Shown one piece after another: positions 1-8,571 of a DNA stretch of 64,000 nt; position 1 is the stretch's first letter; each line of letters opens with the position of its first letter. Location: contig NZ_AODK01000032.1 of assembly GCF_000525975.1 (NCBI RefSeq), positions 1 through 64,000 of the forward strand, written 5' to 3'. This DNA is from Listeria rocourtiae FSL F6-920. GTDB lineage: Bacteria; Bacillota; Bacilli; Lactobacillales; Listeriaceae. The notes under the pieces are model-generated. The model had not been told where the DNA came from. It saw only the letters and a program-made list of their open reading frames with translations, and made no database searches. The translations under genes were made by a program, and so were the position numbers.

Positions 1-641
1 CCAGTAACATTGATCGAATGGAGGTCGCGCTTGCAATCGATTGATGCGTCGGTTTCTGCTCATGATAGGCTGCACTTTGACGAGGCATTGTAGCAATTTC
101 TATTCGTTTTTTTTGTTCGATAACAGCTAATGTGTAATGAAACCCTAAAATATTATTTGGTTGTGCTAAATCAAGCGTCAAATCCGGCGCTAGTTCGTTT
201 ATAGCGGCATGCCAGGCTGATGCGTAGCTATTCGTCTTATTGTCTAAAAAAACGCCGTATGATCGCTTTAAATTGGGCGCTCTGTTCCGTTATTAGCTTT
301 GCGACTTTACTAAAGGTTTGTGCATCACCGTTCTCGCTACCAAAAAAGAGGGATTGAACACCTAGTGCATCTAATATTTCGACTGCTCCATTGGCAAAAA
401 TAGCGGCTTGTTGTGTGGCAAATGAAAAAGGAAGTTCTACAATGAGATCAACACCAGCATCAATTGCCATCTGCGCTCGCTCCCATTTTGGTAGAAGCGC
501 TGGTTCGCCGCGCTGTAGAAAAGAGCCACTCATGACAGCAATAATAACGTCCGCCTTTGTCCGCTTTCGTGCTTCCTGTAAATGCAATAAATGCCCGTTA
601 TGAAAAGGATTATACTCTACGATAATGCCAGTTGCCTTCAT
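1..641 (-). CDS. tmcAL: tRNA(Met) cytidine acetate ligase TmcAL (YlbM), 3' part outside window, frameshifted
   Basis: TmcAL uses ATP and acetate to make N4-acetylcytidine at the wobble base of elongator tRNA-Met. The N-terminus reads [20 protein letters not shown], the nucleotidyltransferase fold with its HNGH signature, followed by the [13 protein letters not shown] segment typical of the family. I start it at the ATG ending at 641, which has GGAG eight bases upstream; an earlier in-frame ATG has no ribosome site. The frame breaks at the A run 246-252 (seven A on the plus strand). Removing one base restores the continuation [20 protein letters not shown] to the window edge. The C-terminal part lies outside the window. 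The break is most likely a base-calling error, as in eleven other genes here. Confidence 0.88.
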
Positions 642-812
642 TTTATCAACTCCATGTTTTGAAAGTGCCAAGTAATCGTAAATCAATCTACTTGGATTTG
701 GTGCTTCGATTGTGTTAGGCTTGAAAAGAGCTCTTTATAGTTTCGCTTTTTGATTACTTCTAGATTACCACAAAAAAGGGCTGAGGAACATGGTTCGGTT
801 AGGAAATAGGGA

Positions 813-841
813 TTGACAAAAGGCTTAGAAAAGTCTATAAT
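813..841 (+). promoter_or_regulatory. Sigma-A promoter of yceD-rpmF
   Basis: TTGACA at 813-818 and TATAAT at 836-841 are separated by exactly 17 bases, a consensus housekeeping promoter. It lies about 30 bases before the yceD start and would drive yceD and rpmF. Confidence 0.9.
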
Positions 842-871
842 ATTTTTTTGTTGCGCTTGGAGTGATAAACG

Positions 872-1399
872 ATGAAATGGTCATTAATTCAACTACAGAA
901 ATACCGTGGTAAGAAAGTGTCGATTGAACAGGAAATTGACGTAACGGAATATTTGAAAGAACATAATCACGACGTTCGTTCAGCGAGTCTGGTGAATGTT
1001 TCTGGAAGCATGACTGTACGTCAAGATTCGGTTTCAATCAGCCTTGTTTTAGAGGGAACATTTGTATTACCATGTGCCAGAACCTTTGAAGATGTTATTT
1101 ATCCGTACCACATTGAATCTATTGAAACTTATGTAGATAAAGAGGAGAAGGTGCTAGACGAAACACATCATTTGATGGATGGCGACAAAATTGATGCATT
1201 ACCGGTAATTGAAGAATTACTTTTGCTTGAGATTCCGATGCAAGTTTATAGTGATAATGTAGACAATGCGTTATCAGAAGGAAACGATTGGAATGTTATA
1301 ACGGAAGAAGAGCTGGAGCAACAAGCAAAGCAAGCAGAAACAAAAGTGGATCCTCGTCTTGCAGGATTAGCCGATTTCTTTGATAAGAAAGAAAACTAA
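872..1399 (+). CDS. ylbN: YceD family protein (DUF177)
   Basis: A 175-residue protein of the YceD/DUF177 family, nearly always encoded directly upstream of rpmF, as here. The family is linked by genetics to 23S rRNA and ribosome assembly in bacteria and plastids, but no enzymatic reaction is established. Visible features are the conserved central segment LEGTFVLPCARTFEDV and an acidic, glutamate-rich C-terminus ending in PRLAGLADFFDKKEN, typical of the Firmicute members. It starts at ATG 872 after a GGAG site and is transcribed from the strong promoter at 813-841, probably together with rpmF about 100 bases downstream. The reading frame is intact. Confidence 0.88.
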   Translation: MKWSLIQLQKYRGKKVSIEQEIDVTEYLKEHNHDVRSASLVNVSGSMTVRQDSVSISLVLEGTFVLPCARTFEDVIYPYHIESIETYVDKEEKVLDETHHLMDGDKIDALPVIEELLLLEIPMQVYSDNVDNALSEGNDWNVITEEELEQQAKQAETKVDPRLAGLADFFDKKEN

Positions 1400-1495
1400 T
1401 TCTAAGAGCTGGAATATATTTTAAGAGAAAGAAATTTTTCTTAGATGGATTGCGACGAAGGAGATATCCGGAAATCGCGAAGGAGGTGTATGGAA

Positions 1496-1673
1496 ATGGC
1501 AGTACCTTTTAGAAGAACATCTAAAACAAAAAAAACGCAAGCGTCGTACGCACTTCAAATTACAAGTGCCTGGTATGGTTGAGTGCCCTAATTGTGGCGA
1601 GTACAAACTTTCTCACCGTATTTGTCCTGAGTGTGGTCAATACAATGGCAAAGAAGTAGTAGAAAGCAACTAA
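1496..1673 (+). CDS. rpmF: 50S ribosomal protein L32, frameshifted at an A run
   Basis: L32 is a small zinc-ribbon protein of the large ribosomal subunit. The start reads [13 protein letters not shown], preceded by AAGGAGG. The rest, from [20 protein letters not shown] through the second [10 protein letters not shown] pair of cysteines to VVESN, is only readable after removing one A from the eight-A run near 1528-1535. Both CxxC pairs (CPNC and CPEC) are then present and the length is the usual 58 residues or so. The gene is too short and too broken to be found as one open frame. L32 is highly conserved, so I treat the shift as an assembly error. A strong terminator follows at 1714. Confidence 0.9.
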
Positions 1674-1713
1674 TTTGCGTGAGCAAAGCAAGCGATACGT
1701 ACGCTTGTCAAAT

Positions 1714-1752
1714 AAAAAACCCAGAAGACGCCATGGATCTTCTGGGTTTTTT
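1714..1752. terminator. Intrinsic terminator after rpmF
   Basis: A near-perfect stem pairs AACCCAGAAGA with TCTTCTGGGTT around a nine-base loop, flanked by six A on the left and six T on the right, so it could work in both directions. It ends the yceD-rpmF transcript. Confidence 0.9.
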
Positions 1753-1991
1753 GCCTGTTTTGGCTTTTATGAAGGGTCCTTTGATGATTGAGAACCTTCA
1801 TTTGCCAGTGAGCCTTGGAACTGGGCTAGGATAATGACTAAACCAATAAAGAATCTCATACATAAAACTGTTCAACCGATTTCACAATAAACATAACAAA
1901 GCAACCGTGATTAAGCCCCCTTCTCTCAAAAATGCAAAACAACACAACTTTTGCTAAAATAGAATCAGGATGAAATGAAGGAGAGGTTAGC

Positions 1992-2879
1992 ATGGCTTAT
2001 CAGGTAGGTATTATTGGGGCAGGCGCCTTGGGGCTTTTATATGCAGGGTTGCTACAGCCCAATGTTACACTTTTTACGCGAACGAAAGAACAAGCTAGAG
2101 TCCTCGAAAAATGCGGCATAACCGTTGTCAATCAAGGTGCGAAGGAGTATTATAATGTACAAGCTATTCCTTCGACCTATGCCGATTTTACAAGGTTTGA
2201 TATTGTTATCGTTACCGTGAAATCATACCAACTAGACAGCATAATAGACATACTTTTGAAAATCCCTGAAAACACGCCAATCTTGTTTCTACAAAATGGT
2301 ATAGGACACCTAGAGTTGCTAACAAACCTACTACAAAAAACGATTTTATTGGGAACTTGCGAACATGGTGCAAGTAAAATAGATGCTACTACTGTTGCAT
2401 GGCGCGGTGCAGGTCAAACAAATTGGGCGCTCTATCGCGGTAAATTAAATGAGTCGCTACAAAACGCGCTAATGGCTAATCCTGATTTTCCATTTTTAGA
2501 GCAAGCCGATTGTGAAGAAATGGTCTATAATAAATTATTAGCTAATGCGGTAATTAACCCATTAACGGCTGTTCTAGGCGTGTCGAATGGGACATTGTTA
2601 CGTAATGAATATCTGCATACGCTGTTGGTAGATTTAACATATGAAGTGGCAGATGTCCTTGAGCGAAAGGACGCACTTGGAAAAGTAACCGCAATATGTG
2701 AAGCAACATCAGCTAATTTTTCTTCAATGGCGATGGATGTGCGAGAAAAGCGACAAACGGAGATTGAGAGTATTTCTGGGGCTATTGTGACGCTTGCCAA
2801 GGCACAAGGAAAAGTGGTGCCGATTTCAGAAACATTATACGGCTTAATAAAAGGGCTGGAGGGAGAGTATTTACAGTGA
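1992..2879 (+). CDS. panE: 2-dehydropantoate 2-reductase (ketopantoate reductase)
   Basis: The enzyme reduces 2-dehydropantoate to pantoate with NADPH, a step in pantothenate and coenzyme A synthesis. The protein (295 residues) opens with the Rossmann motif GIIGAGALGLLYAGLL, followed by the family pattern VTVKSYQLDSI at about residues 77-87 and the conserved LQNGIGHLE and KLLANAVINPLTA segments carrying the catalytic lysine and substrate asparagine. The start at 1992 has GAAGGAGAGG upstream. The C-terminus overlaps the next gene by four bases, so the two are translationally coupled. ApbA/PanE paralogues exist, so the substrate is assigned by family only. Confidence 0.85.
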   Translation: MAYQVGIIGAGALGLLYAGLLQPNVTLFTRTKEQARVLEKCGITVVNQGAKEYYNVQAIPSTYADFTRFDIVIVTVKSYQLDSIIDILLKIPENTPILFLQNGIGHLELLTNLLQKTILLGTCEHGASKIDATTVAWRGAGQTNWALYRGKLNESLQNALMANPDFPFLEQADCEEMVYNKLLANAVINPLTAVLGVSNGTLLRNEYLHTLLVDLTYEVADVLERKDALGKVTAICEATSANFSSMAMDVREKRQTEIESISGAIVTLAKAQGKVVPISETLYGLIKGLEGEYLQ

Positions 2880-3259
2880 ACTGGTTAACGAATATAACGG
2901 CGCTTGTGATTGTGTCTCCGGTACTTATTTTTACAGTCACATTCATGGTGACGCAATACATGACAAAAAGAACACCAAAAGCAGTGAAGAGAGGCGCTGA
3001 TGTGACGACTTTTTTTCTAATCTTAGCGGTTCATTTCTTTATGATTGTATTATTTGATCAATCTTTTCTATTATATATTTTGCTATTTTTATTCTTAATT
3101 GGTATTTTGTTTGTGGCGCTATATGCCAAATTACAGGGTGATATCAACTTTCGAAAAGTGATTCGTGGTTACTGGCGGATTTGTTTCTTTGCGTTTGCGA
3201 TTCTTTACTTGCTTTTGTTCGTAGTTGGCATTGTGAAGAGTTTATTGCTAGTGTTTTAG
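2876..3259 (+). CDS. DUF3397 family membrane protein
   Basis: A 127-residue protein with about four hydrophobic segments (roughly residues 8-28, 43-60, 62-82 and 103-125) separated by short basic loops such as TKRTPKAVKRGAD. It matches the DUF3397 family of small integral membrane proteins commonly found just ahead of mraZ in bacilli and Listeria. No function is known to me. It overlaps panE by an ATGA-type junction (start 2876, panE stop 2879), so it is co-translated with panE. A bidirectional terminator follows at 3275. Confidence 0.75.
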   Translation: MNWLTNITALVIVSPVLIFTVTFMVTQYMTKRTPKAVKRGADVTTFFLILAVHFFMIVLFDQSFLLYILLFLFLIGILFVALYAKLQGDINFRKVIRGYWRICFFAFAILYLLLFVVGIVKSLLLVF

Positions 3260-3274
3260 TCAAAATAGAATAGC

Positions 3275-3327
3275 AAAGAAGAGAGGTAACCGAGTAAATG
3301 CTCTCAGTTACGTCTCTTCTTTTTTTA
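3275..3327. terminator. Bidirectional terminator between DUF3397 gene and ankyrin gene
   Basis: The stem pairs AAAGAAGAGA-GGTAAC (3275-3290) with GTTAC-GTCTCTTCTTT (3307-3322) and is followed by a T run on the plus strand. It lies between two convergent genes and can serve both. Confidence 0.85.
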
Positions 3328-4047
3328 TTATTTTGCACCATGAGCTATAAGTAAATTCGCGATTGCGTCATATCCTTTTTGCTTTGCGTGTGTTAGAGGG
3401 GTAACGCCGTTTGAATCTGCAATGTTTGGATCAGCGCCATTTTCAAGTAGTGCTAGAACGATTTGTTGTTGTGTCTTGTTACCAGTGGAGAGAACGATTG
3501 CTTCTAAAAGTGCTGTCCAACCGGGGTTATTTATATGATTTACATCGATATTTGTTTCGGCTAAAAGAAGTTGAACATTTGTTAAATGCCCTTTTTCGGC
3601 TGCAGGAATCAAGGCTGTTCCGCCAAAGCGATTGGTTAGTTTGTAGTCTGGATGATGCGAAATCATTGCTTTTAAAATCTCGGTTCGGCCTTCTGCGCCA
3701 GCGTATAGAAAGGGGCTGTCTTCAATTTTATCCTGTAAATTAACATTGGCGTTATACTTGAGGAATAGTTTAGCCATTGGAATATTGTTTTGGTGTGTGG
3801 CCACGAGGAGTCCGCTTTCACCAAGCGTGTTCACTGTATCTACTTGTGCGCCTTGTCGTAGAAGTGATTCGATTTGTTGCAAGTTATTGGAATCGATAGC
3901 TTGGAGTAAGGATTGGTTTAACTGTGTCACATTTTTCTCCTCCTTTTCTTTTTTTGCTGTTATTTCTGAATGATTTGTCATGTTTTCACTTGTATTCGAA
4001 CAGGCAGTGAGCAGGGATGTGAGTAAGATAATAAGTAACTTAGTCAT
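3328..4047 (-). CDS. Ankyrin-repeat lipoprotein
   Basis: A 239-residue predicted lipoprotein. The first 16 residues form a type II signal peptide with lipobox LTAC (lipidated Cys16), then a polar Asn/Ser/Glu-rich linker to about residue 45, then five or six ankyrin repeats to the C-terminus (for example GESGLLVATHQNNIPMAKLF, GGTALIPAAEKGHLTNVQLL and NGVTPLTHAKQKGYDAIANL). Ankyrin repeats bind proteins, so this is probably a surface-anchored binding protein; the partner is unknown. It is on the opposite strand to the flanking wall-synthesis genes, single-gene, and not part of the standard dcw neighbourhood, so it looks like an insertion specific to this lineage. The start is at 4047, after an AAGGAGG-like site. 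Confidence 0.85.
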   Translation of the reverse strand: MTKLLIILLTSLLTACSNTSENMTNHSEITAKKEKEEKNVTQLNQSLLQAIDSNNLQQIESLLRQGAQVDTVNTLGESGLLVATHQNNIPMAKLFLKYNANVNLQDKIEDSPFLYAGAEGRTEILKAMISHHPDYKLTNRFGGTALIPAAEKGHLTNVQLLLAETNIDVNHINNPGWTALLEAIVLSTGNKTQQQIVLALLENGADPNIADSNGVTPLTHAKQKGYDAIANLLIAHGAK

Positions 4048-4262
4048 CAGAAAACCTCCTTCTTACTTATAATACCAGATAAACATAAACTTAATATTAA
4101 CTAGAGCTTAAAAAAGGCTTATTTTCAATTGTAGCATTTCTTACCTATGCTCTCCACTAAGCCCCACAAATTTTTATATTAGGGAATTGGCTCTATAAAA
4201 GCGCTGAGAGGAGCTGGGTTTTATTACTGGCTTCTTTTTTTTTGCTTTTTTTTAAGTTTTTG

Positions 4263-4292
4263 GTGGTACGAAGTGGGGAGTTGTGGTAAAGT
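4263..4292 (+). promoter_or_regulatory. MraZ operator: three GTGG repeats at 10-bp spacing
   Basis: GTGG occurs at 4263, 4273 and 4283, exactly one helical turn apart, with a weaker GTG at 4294. MraZ is known to bind tandem GTG(G)-type repeats at about 10-bp spacing upstream of its own gene. The array lies just upstream of a TATAAG hexamer (4297-4302) and the mraZ start at 4319, so it fits autoregulation of the dcw operon. Confidence 0.75.
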
Positions 4293-4318
4293 TGTGTATA
4301 AGAAAGTGGGGATGGACT

Positions 4319-4750
4319 ATGTTCATGGGTGAATATCAACATAACATTGATATAAAGGGCCGCTTAATCGTGCCATCTAAATTCCGTGAACAATTAGGGG
4401 ATCATTTTGTCATTACTCGAGGGCTTGATAAATGCCTTTTTGTGTATTCGATTGACGAGTGGACGAAAGTAGAAGAGAAGATTCAAGCACTCCCACTGAC
4501 TAAAAAAGATGCTCGTTCTTTTACCCGTTTTTTCTTTTCTGGGGCTTCAGAATGTGAACTTGATAAGCAGGGGCGGATTAATATTCCAGCCAACTTGACG
4601 AGTTACGCTGAACTTGAGAAGGAGACGGTGATTGTTGGGGTCGCAAGTCGTATTGAAATTTGGAGCAAATCGGAATGGGATAACTTCTTTGATGAGGCGC
4701 AAGAATCCTTTGAAGATATTGCCGAAAATATGATTGGCTTTGATATTTAA
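4319..4750 (+). CDS. mraZ: Transcriptional regulator MraZ
   Basis: MraZ is a ring-forming SpoVT/AbrB-fold DNA-binding protein that regulates the dcw operon, whose first gene it is. The protein begins [20 protein letters not shown] and contains two MraZ half-domains, each with the conserved DxxGR signature (DIKGR at about residue 11 and DKQGRINIP at about residue 92). The usual family length is 143 residues, matched by starting at 4319; a longer upstream frame begins at 4283 but lacks family similarity and runs through the operator. Its likely binding sites are the three GTGG repeats at 4263-4292. Confidence 0.93.
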   Translation: MFMGEYQHNIDIKGRLIVPSKFREQLGDHFVITRGLDKCLFVYSIDEWTKVEEKIQALPLTKKDARSFTRFFFSGASECELDKQGRINIPANLTSYAELEKETVIVGVASRIEIWSKSEWDNFFDEAQESFEDIAENMIGFDI

Positions 4751-4769
4751 AAAGAGGAGGGGCATAAGG

Positions 4770-5705
4770 ATGTTCCAACATGAGACGGTATTATTGAAGG
4801 AAACAGTTGATAGCTTGAATATAAAGCCGGATGGAGTGTATGTAGATTGTACACTTGGCGGTGCAGGGCACAGTGAATATTTGTTGAGTCAAATCTCAGA
4901 AGAAGGGCATTTATTCGCATTTGATCAAGATAACAAAGCGCTTGCTCACGCTAAAGAGCGGTTGCAGGATTACGCAGGACGAGTAACGTTTATTAAAAGC
5001 AACTTTAGATATATTAAGGAAGCATTGCTAGAAGTGGGAATTACAGAAGTGGATGGGATTTTGTACGATTTAGGTGTTTCGTCACCGCAACTAGATGAAC
5101 GAGAACGTGGATTTAGTTATCATCAAGATGCACCACTAGATATGCGAATGGATCAGGAGGCAGAACTTACGGCACGCGATGTTGTAAATGAATGGCGCTA
5201 CGAAGATCTTGTGCGTATTTTTTTCCGTTACGGCGAGGAAAAATTTTCGAAGCAAGTGGCGCGTGAGATTGAGCGTAGGCGTGAAATAGCACCAATTGAG
5301 ACGACAGGGGAGCTAGTGGATGTGATTAAAGTAGCGATTCCAGCGCCTGCTAGACGAAAAGGTGGACATCCGGCAAAGCGGATTTTCCAAGCGATTCGCA
5401 TTGCGGTGAATGATGAGTTAGGCGCAGTTGAGGACTCCCTGAAAGAAGCAATGGACTTGCTAAAACCTGGTGGACGAATCAGTGTCATTACATTCCATTC
5501 ATTAGAAGACAGAATTACAAAACAAATTTTTGCAGAGGAAGCAAGAGGTCCAGAGCTACCGCCAGGGTTACCGATTATTCCAGATGAGTATAAGCCGAAA
5601 ATGAAATTAGTAACAAAAAAACCGATTCTCCCATCTGAGGAAGAGCTAGCAGAAAATAATCGTGCACGATCAGCAAAACTGAGAGTGGTAGAGCGGAATA
5701 ATTAG
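4770..5705 (+). CDS. rsmH: 16S rRNA (cytosine-1402-N4)-methyltransferase RsmH (MraW)
   Basis: RsmH adds the N4 methyl group at C1402 of 16S rRNA from S-adenosylmethionine. The protein (311 residues) begins [19 protein letters not shown] and shows the SAM-binding segment [35 protein letters not shown], the [12 protein letters not shown] signature and [11 protein letters not shown]. The start at 4770 has AGAGGAGGGG upstream. It lies 19 bases after mraZ and 20 before ftsL in the dcw operon. The frame is intact. Confidence 0.95.
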   Translation: MFQHETVLLKETVDSLNIKPDGVYVDCTLGGAGHSEYLLSQISEEGHLFAFDQDNKALAHAKERLQDYAGRVTFIKSNFRYIKEALLEVGITEVDGILYDLGVSSPQLDERERGFSYHQDAPLDMRMDQEAELTARDVVNEWRYEDLVRIFFRYGEEKFSKQVAREIERRREIAPIETTGELVDVIKVAIPAPARRKGGHPAKRIFQAIRIAVNDELGAVEDSLKEAMDLLKPGGRISVITFHSLEDRITKQIFAEEARGPELPPGLPIIPDEYKPKMKLVTKKPILPSEEELAENNRARSAKLRVVERNN

Positions 5706-5725
5706 GAAGTAGGAGTTGAAGTAGA

Positions 5726-6097
5726 TTGAGTAATAATGTAGCCTACAAAACGAATGTGGAACCGAAACGTGTACATAGAGAGACACCGCAACCACAGCCT
5801 AAAAAACAAATTTTAAAGCGTGGAAAAATAACATTGGGCGAAAAGTTGATTGCGTCTGTTTTTATTATCGTTATTGCAGTATTTGCGTTTAAGATTATTC
5901 ACGTACAAGCGCAAGTCTATAGTCTAAACCAAGGTATTCAAGAAAAACAGGCAGAAGTGGACAAGCAAGTGAAGGCGAATGAAGATTTGTCGGCAGAAGT
6001 AGCGGACCTTAGTCGTTATGAACGCGTATGGCAAAAAGCGAAAGAATTGGGATTGAAACTAGATCCAGATAATGTGAAAGTAGTGGAAGGTAAATGA
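5726..6097 (+). CDS. ftsL: Cell division protein FtsL
   Basis: A 123-residue bitopic division protein: a basic cytoplasmic tail (residues 1-35), one membrane helix (about 38-57, KLIASVFIIVIAVFAFKIIH) and an extracellular coiled coil with repeated Gln/Lys/Glu residues. FtsL forms a complex with DivIB and DivIC at the septum and activates the transpeptidase encoded next. I use a TTG start at 5726, with AGGAG about ten bases upstream; no ATG or GTG fits better. Its stop overlaps the pbpB start by four bases (ATGA), so the pair is translationally coupled. Length and topology are typical. Confidence 0.9.
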   Translation: MSNNVAYKTNVEPKRVHRETPQPQPKKQILKRGKITLGEKLIASVFIIVIAVFAFKIIHVQAQVYSLNQGIQEKQAEVDKQVKANEDLSAEVADLSRYERVWQKAKELGLKLDPDNVKVVEGK

Positions 6098-8340
6098 AAA
6101 AACGAGTAGGAAACATGCGAAGAGGTGCTCTGGTTCTTTTTATCATCTTTGGACTTATTTTTATGTCGGTTATCGGACGCTTCTTCTACATGCAAGTCGT
6201 TGGCGAAGTTAACGGAGTTCCACTTGCGGCCAAAGCGGCTAAACAACATTTACGAAGCAGTGTCATTGAAGCAAATCGCGGCTCTATTTTAGATCAAAAG
6301 GGCGAAGTGATTGCGAAGGACACTGCTTCTTATACATTGGCGGCAGTGCTTGACCCGAAGCAAACGGTAGATCCGAAAAATCCGCATCACGTGGTTGAAA
6401 AAGAAGAGACGGCTAAACTCTTGGCGAAGTATTTGCCATTAAAAGAGGCCGATATTTTGAAAAAATTGAAAAAGAAAGATGTCTTCCAAGTCGAGTTTGG
6501 AAAAGCCGGTAAAAATTTGTCGGCGGAAGTAAAGGACAAGATTGAAGCTTCAAAATTACCTGGTTTGGTATTTACGAAGCAAGCGGAACGGTTTTATCCA
6601 AATGGTGTCTTTGCGTCTCATTTAATCGGCTATGCGCAACAGGAAACTGGGAAAGATGGCATTTCTAAATTAATTGGTAAGATGGGAATTGAGAAGGCGT
6701 ATAATGATATGTTGACCGGAAAAAACGGCTCGATTAACTATGATACAGATAAGTATGGTTACATTTTGCCAAATGCGAAAAGTACGGTAAAAGAAGCACA
6801 AGATGGGAAAGATATTTATTTGACGCTGGATAAGAAAATTCAGACGTTTTTAGAGGATACGTTAAATACGGTGGATGCAAAATATAATCCGAAAAATATG
6901 ATGGCGGTTGTAATGAATCCTAAAACAGGTGAGATTTTGGCGATGAGCCAGCGAGATACGTTTAATCCGACGACTAAGGAGGGCCTAACAAATCAATGGG
7001 CCAATTTGCCGGTAGAGATTACGTATGAGCCGGGTTCGGTTATGAAGGTATTCTCGCTTGCCTCGGCAATTGATATGGGCGTGTATCATCCAAATGCGTA
7101 CTACCAATCGGGGACATATAACGTTGGTAGTATCCCGATTCACGATCATAATGGTGGTGCTGGTTGGGGTTCTATTACGTATCGTGAAGGTGTGGAGCGA
7201 TCGAGTAACGTTGCATTTGCAAAGCTACTTGCTGGTATGGGGCCGGATAAATTTAAAACATACTTGCAAAACTTTGGCTTTGGCGCAAAGACTGGAATCG
7301 ATCTTCCGAATGAAGCAACTGGGAAAATTTTGTTTGATCGGAGAATCGAGCAGGTGACGACCGTTTTTGGCCAAGGGACTACAGTGACCATGATGCAAAT
7401 GCTTCAAGGAGCAACCGCTATTGCGAGCGATGGTACGATGAAGCAACCATATGTTGTGTCAAAAATTGTAGATCCGAACACTGGGAAAGTAACGGAAACA
7501 AAGACAGTAACGACTGGAAAACCAATTAGTGCAGAGACGGCGAAACGAACGCGCGAAGAACTACGGAATGTTATTACTGGTAAAGTTGGTACTGGGAAAC
7601 TGTATGCGATTGATGGGTATGATATTGCTGGGAAAACAGGAACATCGCAAATTCCAAACCCGAATGGCGGTGGTTATATGACAGGGAATGATAATTATAT
7701 TTTCTCTTTCATGGGTATGGCGCCGGCGAAAGATCCAGAGCTTGTGATGTACGTGACGATGCAGCAGCCACAACTAACTGGCACAGAGACGGGTGGCAAA
7801 GCGGTATCAGAAATTTTTAATCCAGTAATGAAAAATAGCTTGCAGTATTTGAACATTAAGTCGGCAGATACATCGGAATTAAAAGCTATTTCGATGCCTT
7901 CTATGGCCGGTAAAACACCAGATGTTGCGAAAAAAGAGTTGGAAGCGCAGAAATTGATTCCAGTTGTGATTGGGAACGGTAAGAAAATTGTACAACAGTT
8001 GCCACAAACTGGGGAGAAAATTTTAGAAGGACAACGTGTTATTTTGATGACAGAAGGCGATATGACGATTCCGGATATGAGAGATTGGGCAAAGAATGAT
8101 GTGCTCAAAGTTTCGGAAATTACAGGCATTCCTTTCACGATAACGGGTAATGGTTATGTGTTGAAGCAGGGTCTTTCTGCCGGTTCGGTCATTAATGATA
8201 AGTCGAAAGTGACAATTAACCTCACAACGCCTGATAAAATCCCGAATTTCAATAAGGCACCGAAAGTGGAAAATGATAAAGAAGACTCGGCGGATACAAC
8301 AGTGCAAGAAGCGGCCGGATTAAATGCTTTATTAAATTAG
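6094..8340 (+). CDS. pbpB: Septal penicillin-binding protein 2B (class B transpeptidase)
   Basis: PBP2B cross-links septal peptidoglycan with FtsW. The protein (748 residues) has a cytoplasmic basic start, a membrane helix at about residues 11-28, a PBP dimerisation domain (about 60-230) and a transpeptidase domain with the three active-site motifs: SVMK (nucleophile Ser315), SSN (370-372) and KTG (514-516). Two PASTA domains follow at the C-terminus, about residues 605-660 and 665-725. It overlaps ftsL and ends in a 230-base gap before murE. There is no spoVD copy after it, as expected for a non-sporulating relative of Bacillus. Confidence 0.95.
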   Translation: MKKRVGNMRRGALVLFIIFGLIFMSVIGRFFYMQVVGEVNGVPLAAKAAKQHLRSSVIEANRGSILDQKGEVIAKDTASYTLAAVLDPKQTVDPKNPHHVVEKEETAKLLAKYLPLKEADILKKLKKKDVFQVEFGKAGKNLSAEVKDKIEASKLPGLVFTKQAERFYPNGVFASHLIGYAQQETGKDGISKLIGKMGIEKAYNDMLTGKNGSINYDTDKYGYILPNAKSTVKEAQDGKDIYLTLDKKIQTFLEDTLNTVDAKYNPKNMMAVVMNPKTGEILAMSQRDTFNPTTKEGLTNQWANLPVEITYEPGSVMKVFSLASAIDMGVYHPNAYYQSGTYNVGSIPIHDHNGGAGWGSITYREGVERSSNVAFAKLLAGMGPDKFKTYLQNFGFGAKTGIDLPNEATGKILFDRRIEQVTTVFGQGTTVTMMQMLQGATAIASDGTMKQPYVVSKIVDPNTGKVTETKTVTTGKPISAETAKRTREELRNVITGKVGTGKLYAIDGYDIAGKTGTSQIPNPNGGGYMTGNDNYIFSFMGMAPAKDPELVMYVTMQQPQLTGTETGGKAVSEIFNPVMKNSLQYLNIKSADTSELKAISMPSMAGKTPDVAKKELEAQKLIPVVIGNGKKIVQQLPQTGEKILEGQRVILMTEGDMTIPDMRDWAKNDVLKVSEITGIPFTITGNGYVLKQGLSAGSVINDKSKVTINLTTPDKIPNFNKAPKVENDKEDSADTTVQEAAGLNALLN

Positions 8341-8349
8341 TAAAGATAA

Positions 8350-8399
8350 GGTAGGGGCACACTTGTTTGTTAACGGTAAACGTCGTGTGCCTGCCTTTT
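8350..8399 (+). terminator. Hairpin with short U tail after pbpB
   Basis: AGG-GGCACAC (from about 8354) pairs with GTGTGCC-TGCCT (8385-8396), followed by four T. The tail is short, so it may only partly stop transcription between pbpB and murE. The 230-base gap could hold a murE promoter, but I see no convincing one. Confidence 0.55.
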
Positions 8400-8571
8400 G
8401 ATAGCAAGGGGAACATTTTTAAAAGACTAGTATTTCACCGCCGTTTTTGCTAATATAGAGTAGAAGATTTGTCATCGTTATGCGCGCTGATATGCACTCG
8501 TTTTTTATAGAGGTCGCGATATCATTTTTTGCGTTGGTTTTGGAAATGGTGAGATGGAAGGGAAGTTCAAA

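Noticed and set aside
1631-1834. Open frame over the end of rpmF and its terminator
   Set aside because: It runs through the out-of-frame end of rpmF and the hairpin, has no ribosome site and looks like no protein.
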